Shown here piece by piece: positions 25,296-33,270 of a stretch of 64,000 nucleotides of DNA; the stretch's first letter is position 1; the number at the start of each line of letters is the position of its first letter. The notes beneath the pieces were generated by a model. The model did no database searches. It was not told where the DNA came from and saw only the letters and a list, made by a program, of their open reading frames with translations. Position numbers and translations under genes: made by a program. Source of the DNA: Arcobacter defluvii. Its GTDB lineage: Bacteria; Campylobacterota; Campylobacteria; Campylobacterales; Arcobacteraceae. The stretch spans positions 1,612,001 through 1,676,000 of the forward strand of contig NZ_CP053835.1 in assembly GCF_013201725.1 (NCBI RefSeq), in the 5' to 3' direction.

Positions 25296-27881
25296 TTGAA
25301 AAGGTTATATCGATCATATAAAGATTCAACAGATATCTTTTTTGATTTGCAAAAAAAATATCCAAATAATCTAAAAATAGAATCTATTGGTCAAACTTGG
25401 GAAAAAAGAGAGATATATCTAATAACCATTTCGAAAAATATACAAACAGCCCATATAAAACCAGCACTTTTCTATACAGGAACTATTCATGCTCGAGAGT
25501 GGATTGGACATGAATTAGCTATAGAGTTTGTGACATATATTTTAAAAAATTTAGAAACAGATCCCATGCTACAAATTTATCTAAATGAAAGTACCGTTTA
25601 TATAGTACCTTGTGCTAATCCTGATGGTTTTGAATACTCAAGAAATCACTTTTCATTTTGGAGAAAAAATAGAAGACAAAATGCAGACGGAACTTATGGA
25701 GTTGATTTAAATAGAAATTTTTCTATAGGCTTCAATAAAACAACTACTACAACTTCAAATGTTTATGGAGGTTGTGAAGCTTTTAGTGAACCAGAAACTA
25801 AGGCCTTACGAGATTTTGTTTTAGCCCATCCAAATATTACTATTGCACTTGATTATCATAGCCAAGGAAATGTATTTTTCCCAGCACACGATTTCAGACA
25901 TGAAGATACTTTTGATACAACAGATATGAATACTTTATGTGCAAATATGGCAGAAGAGATAAGAAAAATATCTGCTCGTGAATATGGAATACATCAAGGG
26001 AAACCACCTGCAAAACTAATAGGTGGAAGTGGCAGGGAGTTTTATTACTCTTTAGGAATTATTGCAACTGTTGTTGAGGTAGGAACTAGAAATATCAGTG
26101 ATTATATGCAAGATTTAAGTGAAAATATCAAAGAACATATTCCTGCACTTATTTATGCTTTAAAAGAGACTGATAACTATGCAAAAGATAGATTTGTAAA
26201 GAGAGTTGAAGAGTTTAATATTACTCATATTGGATCAAATCACGTGACTCTAAAATGGGAATATGAAGTAAATGAAAATATATATTTTGAAATATTTAGA
26301 AGTATAAAAGATAAACAATTCTGCAACTCTTCAAACCTAATAACAAAAACAAAAAGTTTAGAGTTCAATGATATAAATCTGACTTCTAATAAAAACTATT
26401 ATTACAACATAAGAGCCGTAAATAAAAAAACAAATCAAAAATCGCCATTTTGTCCACAAATAAAGGTGCGAACTTTAGTTGAATATGATGAATTCAGTAG
26501 AACTTACTATGCAAATGCAAAAGGAACAGGTTATGTTGCTGAAAATCTAAACAACAATCCTAAACACTTTGGAGTAAACTCTTTATTTGTTGGAGTTGAT
26601 GATGACAAAGGTATTTCCTATGCAATTATTTCAATAAATGTAAAATCTCTTCCAACAAATGCCATTATAAAATCAGCCTCTTTAAACCTTTATCCAATAA
26701 ACAGAGTTTCAACAACTATTGAAAAATATGGGGAATGGAATGTTGGAATTGTAAATCAAGATACAATGGGCGATATAACAAATTTTGAAGATGTAGAAAA
26801 TTTACAGATTTTACAATATATTGGTCAAGCTACTCAATCTTTTCAATTAACACAAGGTATTTGGAGAAGTTGGGAGTTATCAGGTTTAGAATGTATAACT
26901 TTAAAAAACTCTATTAGAAAAGATACTATTGTTTTAAGAGTTGAAGGACCAAAAGAGTTAAAAATTGGAAGAACAAAACAGATGATGCAATGGGATATTG
27001 GATATGGAAAATTTGGTTTTGGATTAAACTATCGTCCAAGACTAGAATTAACTTTTACAGTAGAACCAACTATCACTACTTTGTATCCAAAAGAGATTTT
27101 TACTCTAAGTAAAGCAGAAATAAAAAAAGATGAAATTAGTGCTGGATTTGATGAAAAAGGGAATAAAATATATTCTATTTTCGAATTTAATCTTTCTTCT
27201 TTACCACCATACAATGATACAATGATTACAAAAGCCTATTTTGAACTAAACTCTACAAAAATCTATTTAAAAGATGATATTAGATTTCATCTTGAATTTA
27301 TTGATGAACATTTAGAAAAAAATTATGAATCAGTTATAAATAGAGAAGTTATCCAAAATATTGGTTATGATGTAAGTGCAAATGAATTAAAAAATAATCA
27401 AACTCAATATTTCATATTTGATTCATTTTCTGAAATCGTTTTAAATGAAAAACTAAAAAATAAATCAGATGTCGCATTTATTTTAAAACCAACATCTGCA
27501 TTAAAAAGTTTAAAAAACAAAAAAGTTTCTTGGGAAACAAAAAGTGCGAACTTAGAGCCTAAACTAATAATTGAACATATTGTAAAAAGAAGATTTCCAG
27601 TTGAAAAAGTATCAAATGTATCTTTAATTATTGAAAATAATAAAATCAAATTATCTTGGACAAATCCTAAAAATGAAGATTTTATAGGTGTAAAAGTAAT
27701 AAAAAATCCATTTAGAAAACCTCTTTCATCTCATGATGGACAAAAACTTTATGCAGGAGTTGATGAATATACGTTTGATGATTTTGGAGCAATTGATATA
27801 TCAAAATATTATGCAATATTTACTTATGATAATGTTCCAAATTATAGTGAACCTATAATTTTAGAATATCTTCCAAAATAG
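25296..27881 (+). CDS. M14 zinc carboxypeptidase with FN3 and DNRLRE-like beta domains
   Basis: 861 residues from a TTG start, three bases after the previous stop and eight bases after GGAG. Residues ~1-295 are a complete M14 domain: zinc ligands in IHAREWIG (H65, E68) and DYHSQG (H188), substrate Arg in DLNRNF (R140), catalytic Glu in TVVEVGT (E261). About 305-390 is FN3-like (HVTLKWEYEVNENIYFEIFR within it). About 390-750 holds two long beta-rich repeats of DNRLRE type (NPKHFGVNSLFVG, ISINVKSLPTNAIIKSASLNL). About 765-861 is a second FN3-like unit. There is no signal peptide, so export is not evident. Likely trims C-terminal residues; the substrate is unknown. Confidence 0.87.
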   Translation: MKRLYRSYKDSTDIFFDLQKKYPNNLKIESIGQTWEKREIYLITISKNIQTAHIKPALFYTGTIHAREWIGHELAIEFVTYILKNLETDPMLQIYLNESTVYIVPCANPDGFEYSRNHFSFWRKNRRQNADGTYGVDLNRNFSIGFNKTTTTTSNVYGGCEAFSEPETKALRDFVLAHPNITIALDYHSQGNVFFPAHDFRHEDTFDTTDMNTLCANMAEEIRKISAREYGIHQGKPPAKLIGGSGREFYYSLGIIATVVEVGTRNISDYMQDLSENIKEHIPALIYALKETDNYAKDRFVKRVEEFNITHIGSNHVTLKWEYEVNENIYFEIFRSIKDKQFCNSSNLITKTKSLEFNDINLTSNKNYYYNIRAVNKKTNQKSPFCPQIKVRTLVEYDEFSRTYYANAKGTGYVAENLNNNPKHFGVNSLFVGVDDDKGISYAIISINVKSLPTNAIIKSASLNLYPINRVSTTIEKYGEWNVGIVNQDTMGDITNFEDVENLQILQYIGQATQSFQLTQGIWRSWELSGLECITLKNSIRKDTIVLRVEGPKELKIGRTKQMMQWDIGYGKFGFGLNYRPRLELTFTVEPTITTLYPKEIFTLSKAEIKKDEISAGFDEKGNKIYSIFEFNLSSLPPYNDTMITKAYFELNSTKIYLKDDIRFHLEFIDEHLEKNYESVINREVIQNIGYDVSANELKNNQTQYFIFDSFSEIVLNEKLKNKSDVAFILKPTSALKSLKNKKVSWETKSANLEPKLIIEHIVKRRFPVEKVSNVSLIIENNKIKLSWTNPKNEDFIGVKVIKNPFRKPLSSHDGQKLYAGVDEYTFDDFGAIDISKYYAIFTYDNVPNYSEPIILEYLPK

Positions 27882-27890
27882 CCTTTCCTT

Positions 27891-27899
27891 TGCTATAAT
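27891..27899 (+). promoter_or_regulatory. extended -10 promoter for the gamma carbonic anhydrase gene
   Basis: TGCTATAAT (27891-27899) is an ideal extended -10 (TGnTATAAT), 30 bases before the GTG start. It lies just after the M14 stop and separates the two transcription units. Confidence 0.6.
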
Positions 27900-27929
27900 G
27901 ATTTCTAAATTTAAGCTAAGGAGAGAGCT

Positions 27930-28430
27930 GTGATTTTGAAATTTAAAGAATTTTACCCAGAAATTCATCCAAGTGCTTGGGTTGCACCAAGTGCAGATTT
28001 AATAGGAAATATTCAAATTGGTGAAGATTCATCAGTTTGGTTTGGTTGTGTAATTCGTTCTGATGTTAATGAAGTTAGAATTGGGAAAAACACAAATATT
28101 CAGGATTTATCATGTATTCACACCGACACAAATACAAAAACAATCATTGGAGACAATGTAACAATTGGTCATAAAGTTATGCTTCATGGATGTAAAATTG
28201 AAGATAATTGTTTGATTGGTATGAGTGCAACTATTTTGGATAATGCTGTAATTGGAGAAGGAAGTATAGTAGGAGCAAATTCACTTGTAACATCGGGAAA
28301 AGTATTTCCTCCAAGAAGTATGATTATGGGAAGTCCTGCAAAAGTGGTTAAACAATTAACTCAAGAAGATGTTGATAAATTAATAGCTCACGCTGGACAT
28401 TATGTAGAATATAAAAATGAATATAGATAA
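27930..28430 (+). CDS. gamma-type carbonic anhydrase family protein
   Basis: 166 residues of left-handed beta-helix hexapeptide repeats (IGEDSSVWFGCVIRSD, IGKNTNIQDLSCIH, IGDNVTIGHKVMLHGC). The three zinc-site His residues are at HTDTN, GHKVM and LHGC. Cam/CaiE/YrdA-like proteins hydrate CO2 or act as acyltransferase-like oligomers; activity cannot be told from sequence. GTG start at 27930 is chosen because AAGGAG ends six bases upstream; an in-frame TTG at 27936 is the alternative. Confidence 0.9.
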   Translation: MILKFKEFYPEIHPSAWVAPSADLIGNIQIGEDSSVWFGCVIRSDVNEVRIGKNTNIQDLSCIHTDTNTKTIIGDNVTIGHKVMLHGCKIEDNCLIGMSATILDNAVIGEGSIVGANSLVTSGKVFPPRSMIMGSPAKVVKQLTQEDVDKLIAHAGHYVEYKNEYR

Positions 28431-28434
28431 AAAT

Positions 28435-28461
28435 AAATAATAGGTTTTAAACCTATTATTT
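28435..28461. terminator. bidirectional terminator between gamma-CA and the K+ operon
   Basis: AAATAATAGGTTT (28435-28447) and AAACCTATTATTT (28449-28461), a perfect 13-bp inverted repeat with one central base. It overlaps the last two codons and stop of the trkA-like gene. Confidence 0.8.
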
Positions 28462-29106
28462 AACACTTAATAAAAAATCTTTTACATATTTTACTTCACA
28501 AATAAAAACCAATAAATCATCTTTTTTTATTTCATATGATGAATCAATATTTATAAACCAATTTCCAGAACTTTTATAAGAAACTATTTTTAAATTTTTA
28601 AACTCGTTTTCTATCTGAAAAATTTTTTTATTTATAAATTTTTCATTTGCAAATAATTTTATCATTTTTATTGAATTACTTATATCTATCTCTTCAACTG
28701 TTATTGTATCAACAAGTTTTTTAACAAGCATTCTTCCAGCTATTTTTTCAGGATAAACAACTTTATAAGCTCCTATTTTTGACAAAATTTCACCATGAGT
28801 TGAATTAATTGCTTTTGCAATAATTGTTTTATTATTTAAATCCTTTAAAGCCATTACAGTTAATATACTAGCTTCAATATTCTCTCCAATACTTACAATC
28901 ACTGTATCAAGATTGTAAATACCAACTTCTTCTAAAGCTTGTTTATTTATACTATCAATAATATAAGCATCATCAATAAATTCACTTATTTCTTGAACTT
29001 TTTTTTCATCATTATCAACTGCAATTACTTTTACATCCAATCTTGATAAACTTTTTGCAACATAAAATCCAAACCTTCCTAAACCAATAACTGCTATTGT
29101 TTTCAT
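28456..29106 (-). CDS. TrkA/KtrA-like potassium channel gating subunit
   Basis: 216 residues. RCK-N domain with nucleotide-binding AVIGLGRFGFYVAKSL, the acidic residue of VIAVDND, and SILTVMALKDLNNKTIIAKA. A short RCK-C domain follows from ~135. This single-RCK size is KtrA-like rather than the double-RCK E. coli TrkA. It forms a ring that gates the membrane subunit encoded just upstream, with a four-base overlap (ATGA) between them. Confidence 0.93.
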   Translation of the reverse strand: MKTIAVIGLGRFGFYVAKSLSRLDVKVIAVDNDEKKVQEISEFIDDAYIIDSINKQALEEVGIYNLDTVIVSIGENIEASILTVMALKDLNNKTIIAKAINSTHGEILSKIGAYKVVYPEKIAGRMLVKKLVDTITVEEIDISNSIKMIKLFANEKFINKKIFQIENEFKNLKIVSYKSSGNWFINIDSSYEIKKDDLLVFICEVKYVKDFLLSVK

Positions 29107-30428
29107 ATTATAATCCTTCCTTTTGGATATTTAAAATGTTTAGTTTTTGCTTTTCCTAATAAAATAATTCCAAAGGCAAAAACACCTAATCTTCCTGCTA
29201 TCATCAAAATAATAATTAAACTTTTTCCAAAAGTATCAAATTGTTGAGAGAAACTTAATATATCTCCATTTCCAGTTGAAACACCAACTGTTCCAAAAGC
29301 AGAAACTACTTCAAATAAAATTTTTACAAAAGGCAGATTTTGAGTTTCAACTAATATCAAAGTGATACAAAGAACGAGAAAAGAAGAAAAAATAATAATT
29401 GCTAATGCTTTATTTATAACTTTTTGTTCAATAGTTCTTTTAAAAATACTTGGTTCTTGATTACTATCTTTTAGAATATAAATTACTGTAATTATTAAAA
29501 TAGCAACTGTAGTGATTTTCATACCTCCGGCTGTACTTCCTTGCCCTCCTCCAATCATCATAAACAAAGTGGAGAAGAATAAAGATGAATCTTTTAAAGC
29601 TCCTATATCAATACTATTAAATCCACTTGTTCTAAAATTTATAGATAAAAAGAAAGCATTTAATATTTTTTCATAAAAAGATAGATTTCCAAAAGTTTTA
29701 GAATTATTCCATTCTATTGATAGAAATAAAACCATTCCAGAAACAATCAAAATAATTGTTCCATAAAGCATAATTCTTGTATGAATACTAAATCTTTTTG
29801 AGAACTTTCTGTTTTCATAAATTTCAATTAAAACAAAATATCCTAATCCTCCTAGAATTACTAAAAAACCTATTGTCAATAAAGAAATTGTATCACTTTG
29901 ATATGACATTAAACTATCAGTAAAAAGAGAAAATCCCGCGTTATTAAAAGCACTTATACTATGGAATATTCCAAACCATAATGCATCTAAAAATTCGAAT
30001 TTTTTAAGAAACTGTATTGTTAAAATAATTGCACCTACTAATTCTATAAATAAAACAAAAAGTAAAATCTTTTTTAAAAAACTTCTAACATGTAAAGTTG
30101 GTAAATCTAAAGATTGTTTCATTGCTCTTTTTTTATCAATATTCAAACTTTGTCTTATAAATAAAAAAAAGATTATTACTAAACTCATATAACCTATTCC
30201 ACCTATTTGAATAAGTGTCAAAATTATAAATTCTCCTAAAAAAGTGAAATTCTCAGATGTACTCGTTACGATTAAACCTGTTACACAAGTTGCACTTGCA
30301 GATGTAAATAAAGCATCTATAAAAGCTAATTCTCCTATATGACAAATAGGCAAATATAAAAGTATTGCGCCAATAAGAATAAGAATAACATAACCTAAAA
30401 AAATTGATTTCACATATTTATGTTGCAT
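29103..30428 (-). CDS. TrkH/KtrB-like potassium uptake channel
   Basis: 441 residues, eight or more membrane segments in four M-P-M units. Pore-loop signatures are visible: TSASATCVTGLIVT, HSISAFNNAGFSLF, NFRTSGFNS and SAFGTVGVSTGN, each with the selectivity-filter Gly. GGGQGSTAGGMKI is typical of the family. Length fits KtrB. Four-base overlap with the gating gene and 12 bases after the KdpE-like gene show one operon. Confidence 0.94.
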   Translation of the reverse strand: MQHKYVKSIFLGYVILILIGAILLYLPICHIGELAFIDALFTSASATCVTGLIVTSTSENFTFLGEFIILTLIQIGGIGYMSLVIIFFLFIRQSLNIDKKRAMKQSLDLPTLHVRSFLKKILLFVLFIELVGAIILTIQFLKKFEFLDALWFGIFHSISAFNNAGFSLFTDSLMSYQSDTISLLTIGFLVILGGLGYFVLIEIYENRKFSKRFSIHTRIMLYGTIILIVSGMVLFLSIEWNNSKTFGNLSFYEKILNAFFLSINFRTSGFNSIDIGALKDSSLFFSTLFMMIGGGQGSTAGGMKITTVAILIITVIYILKDSNQEPSIFKRTIEQKVINKALAIIIFSSFLVLCITLILVETQNLPFVKILFEVVSAFGTVGVSTGNGDILSFSQQFDTFGKSLIIILMIAGRLGVFAFGIILLGKAKTKHFKYPKGRIII

Positions 30429-30440
30429 GATTTTTTCTTA

Positions 30441-31124
30441 TTAATTACAATTAAATCTATATCCAACACTTGGTTCGGTTATTATATATTTAGGTCTTGT
30501 TGAATTTTTTTCAATCTTTTTTCTCAAAGTATTAACATAAGTTCTTAAATATTGCATTTCATTTTGATAACCTGTACCCCAAACTTCTTGAAGTATTTGT
30601 TTATGGGTTAAAGTTTTATTTGGATGCAAGATAAAATATTTTAATAATTCATATTCTATTGGAGTTAATTTCAATTTGTCAGTATTCAAAAATATATCTC
30701 GTGAAGTTATATCTAACTTTAATTCATCACAAATAAATGTATTATTTATATCAACAATATTTAAGCTTCTTCTTAAATTTGCTCTAATTCTAGCAAGTAA
30801 TTCATTTACTGAAAATGGTTTAGTTATATAATCATCAGCACCTGCATCAAGTGCTAAAATAATCTCTTTTTCATCATGTCGTGCTGTTAAAACAATGATT
30901 GGAATTTTTGAAATTTCTCTTATTTGTTTAATAAAATCTTTTCCATCTCCATCAGGTAAACCCAAATCAACTATCAATAAATCTGGATTATGACTTAAGA
31001 ACATTGTTAAAGCATTTTTTTTATTTTCACTTGAAATAAAATCAAAATCAAACTCTTTAAAAGTTATCTCTAAAAGTTTTTTTACTGATTTATCATCTTC
31101 AATTATTTGTATTAAATTTTTCAT
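30441..31124 (-). CDS. KdpE-like response regulator
   Basis: 227 residues, OmpR/PhoB family. Receiver: IEDDKSV, LLIVDLGLPDGDG (acceptor Asp), IVLTARHDE, YITKPFS. DNA-binding winged helix: KLTPIEYELLKYFILHPNK, TYVNTLRKKIEK, PSVGYRF. The LGLPDGDGKDFI box and partner kinase support KdpE. Its start overlaps the kinase stop by four bases. It is expected to control the downstream K+ uptake genes and perhaps its own operon. Confidence 0.93.
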   Translation of the reverse strand: MKNLIQIIEDDKSVKKLLEITFKEFDFDFISSENKKNALTMFLSHNPDLLIVDLGLPDGDGKDFIKQIREISKIPIIVLTARHDEKEIILALDAGADDYITKPFSVNELLARIRANLRRSLNIVDINNTFICDELKLDITSRDIFLNTDKLKLTPIEYELLKYFILHPNKTLTHKQILQEVWGTGYQNEMQYLRTYVNTLRKKIEKNSTRPKYIITEPSVGYRFNCN

Positions 31125-32152
31125 TCTATATTTACTCTTTTTACTATTGGAAGTTCAACTTCAATTAAAATTCCTCTATCTTTAGCTATTGCTTTTATCT
31201 CACCATTATGTAGCTTTACGATACTTTTACAAATAGCTAATCCTATTCCACTTCCTGAAATATCATTTGTATCTTCAAATCTATAAAACTTATCAAAGAT
31301 ATTTTTTAACTTCTTTTTATCTATAAATTCTGTTTCATTAAATATTTTTATTTTGATAAAATTATTTAAATTTTCTATTTCTAAATCTATTTTTGTGTCA
31401 CTCTTTGAATATTTAAAAGCATTATCAAGCAAATTTACAATTAACTGAGTTAAAAGTGTATTATCACCCCAAAAAAGTGATAATTCATCTATTTTTATAT
31501 TTAGTTTTTCATCATTTTGTTTTTGAGAAAATTCATTTAGAGTAACTCCAATAATATCTTCAAAATCGCACCATTCTAATTTTAAATCAAAATTTTCATT
31601 TGATAACCTAGTACTATCTAAAAGATTTGTAATTAATCTTTTCATTCTAAGTGAAGCATAATTTATATCTTCTAAAAGACTATCTTGTTTTTTTGTATTA
31701 AGATTTTTATTTGATAAAATTAAATTAATACTTCCATGGATTGTAGATAATGGAGTTCTTAAATCATGAGAAATTATATGTAATAAACTCTCTCTTAATT
31801 GATTTTGTTTTGTTTGTCTAATTAAATTTTTTGCTTGCATTGTTATTATTAAACCAACTATTCCAAAAATCAAAAAACTCCAAAGATATAACTCATTATT
31901 AACATTGAAACTATATAAAGGTGGAATATATAAAAAATTTAGGCATAAAACACTTAAAAATGTCATAAAAAGAGTTGCTTTAATATTTCCATGAATTGCC
32001 ACAACTACAACTGGAATTATATGAATTAAAGCAATATTTATAATATCTAAATAAAATTTGAATATATGACTAATTCCAGTAATTATTACTAAAATTATTA
32101 ACGCTTTTAAAATATACATATGTTCTTTATACTTAATAAATACTCTTTTCAT
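31121..32152 (-). CDS. KdpD-like sensor histidine kinase lacking the N-terminal KdpD and USP domains
   Basis: 343 residues against ~900 for E. coli KdpD. Residues ~10-105 are the four-helix DUF4118 membrane module (ILKALIILVIITGISHIF through LYLWSFLIFGIVGLI). Then HisKA with LHIISHDLRTPLSTIHG (His ~131) and the ATPase motifs LLDNAFKYS, GSGIGLAICKSIV. The cytoplasmic KdpD sensor half is absent, so sensing must be through the membrane/catalytic part. It starts one base after the micropeptide stop (TAAAATG). Confidence 0.92.
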   Translation of the reverse strand: MKRVFIKYKEHMYILKALIILVIITGISHIFKFYLDIINIALIHIIPVVVVAIHGNIKATLFMTFLSVLCLNFLYIPPLYSFNVNNELYLWSFLIFGIVGLIITMQAKNLIRQTKQNQLRESLLHIISHDLRTPLSTIHGSINLILSNKNLNTKKQDSLLEDINYASLRMKRLITNLLDSTRLSNENFDLKLEWCDFEDIIGVTLNEFSQKQNDEKLNIKIDELSLFWGDNTLLTQLIVNLLDNAFKYSKSDTKIDLEIENLNNFIKIKIFNETEFIDKKKLKNIFDKFYRFEDTNDISGSGIGLAICKSIVKLHNGEIKAIAKDRGILIEVELPIVKRVNIE

Positions 32153-32153
32153 T

Positions 32154-32234
32154 TTAGGCTTTTGGTAATCTTAGCAATAAAATAAAAGTTAAAACACTTA
32201 AGATTGAAAGCATTAAAATATTTGAAGTTGACAT
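32154..32234 (-). CDS. 26-residue hydrophobic micropeptide, KdpF-like
   Basis: ATG at 32234-32232 follows a near-perfect Shine-Dalgarno (AAGAGGAGG, five bases before the ATG). The peptide begins MSTSN, has one hydrophobic helix of about 17 residues (ILMLSILSVLTFILLL), and ends RLPKA. The stop lies one base before the kinase ATG, so they are coupled. Size, topology and K+-system context recall KdpF (29 residues in E. coli), although no KdpA/B/C is here. It could be a regulator of the kinase or channel, or a translational coupler. Too short for standard gene calling. Confidence 0.7.
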   Translation of the reverse strand: MSTSNILMLSILSVLTFILLLRLPKA

Positions 32235-32264
32235 AACAACCTCCTCTTGGATTTGTTATGTCAA
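32228..32264 (-). promoter_or_regulatory. 12-bp inverted repeat around the micropeptide RBS/start
   Basis: TTGACATAACAA (32228-32239) and TTGTTATGTCAA (32253-32264) are exact inverted copies with a 13-base spacer. In the minus-strand mRNA the spacer holds the AAGAGGAGG ribosome site, and the ATG lies in the 3' arm. A -10-like TATAAT (32269-32264) abuts the distal arm. It may be an operator or, if transcription starts further upstream, an RNA hairpin controlling translation. Confidence 0.65.
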
Positions 32265-32334
32265 TTATATTTCATATCTTGTAAAGAGAGAATCAAAAAG
32301 AACCATAAAAATATAAAAATTTTATAAAGAAAAA

Positions 32335-33261
32335 TTATCTATTTTTAGAATACTCTTCTTTTAATTTGTTATATAAGTCATCAAAACCTACATCTTCCAT
32401 TTTTTTTAATAAATCAACCATTACAACATTGTCTTCATTACCATTCCAAACTTTTATGTAATGCCCTTCTTTATAACCATTATCTTGTCTAAATTGATTT
32501 AAACAATTTTTACCAATATATAGCTTTTGTAACCACATAAAAGATAATCCTGAGATTTTACAACATCTAAAGAATTGATCAATAAATCTTTCTATTCCAC
32601 TAAATGAAGGCATATTACCTGTATCAATTGCTAAAGCAATATAAGATAATTTTTCAGCTTCTTTTACCATAAGTTTTACATCAATTTCTGTTGCTGCTTC
32701 ATAGATACAATGAGTATTAGATAAAGAAACTGCTTTTGGAACATTTGTCTCTTGTAAAATATAAGACATTAAAAAGTGCCAAATATCTACAAGCTCAACA
32801 TGAATATTGTTCATATCAGGATCTGCATTGATATTTTTCCAATGTTTCCATGGAGTTGATTCAATAAGTTCAGCCACTTCCATATGAATACATCTAAGCC
32901 AATTTATCTCTTTTCCAAATTTATTTACACCTAATTCCCAATTTTTACCATTTGTAGAATCATTTAATTTTTTTTGTAATAAAAACATCTCTTCAAGTTT
33001 ATGAGGGAAAGAAGAAACTTCTTCAAGTAATGAAGCAAGAGGTAAACACTCTTCAATAACATTATCTAAAGCCCAATTTGTTGGTAATAATTCTTTTTCA
33101 CCTTTTAAAAGATGTAAAATTAGTGAAACTAAATATGGAACTTCATTTTTTTCTTCCCAACTCAAAACATCATTTGATGTAACACCTGCATAAACCATAA
33201 AATCTTCAATACTTAAAAACCCTAATGTTTTTATACTCTCTTTAAAATCTTTATATAACAA
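32335..33261 (-). CDS. dut: dimeric dUTP diphosphatase with extra N-terminal domain
   Basis: 308 residues. From ~86 the protein matches the all-alpha dimeric dUTPase of Campylobacterota: LLQKKLNDSTNGKNWELG, CIHMEVAELIES, WKHWKN, HVELVDIWHFLMSY, with the E-x3-E and E-x2-D metal-binding helices. It hydrolyses dUTP to dUMP. The Campylobacter enzyme is about 230 residues, so the first ~85 (SIEDFMVYAGVTSNDVLSW, KNEVPYLVSLILHLL) are an addition that looks like a helix-turn-helix. It follows the kinase gene by nine bases and ends the recR operon. Confidence 0.88.
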   Translation of the reverse strand: MLYKDFKESIKTLGFLSIEDFMVYAGVTSNDVLSWEEKNEVPYLVSLILHLLKGEKELLPTNWALDNVIEECLPLASLLEEVSSFPHKLEEMFLLQKKLNDSTNGKNWELGVNKFGKEINWLRCIHMEVAELIESTPWKHWKNINADPDMNNIHVELVDIWHFLMSYILQETNVPKAVSLSNTHCIYEAATEIDVKLMVKEAEKLSYIALAIDTGNMPSFSGIERFIDQFFRCCKISGLSFMWLQKLYIGKNCLNQFRQDNGYKEGHYIKVWNGNEDNVVMVDLLKKMEDVGFDDLYNKLKEEYSKNR

Positions 33262-33270
33262 ACTTAACTC

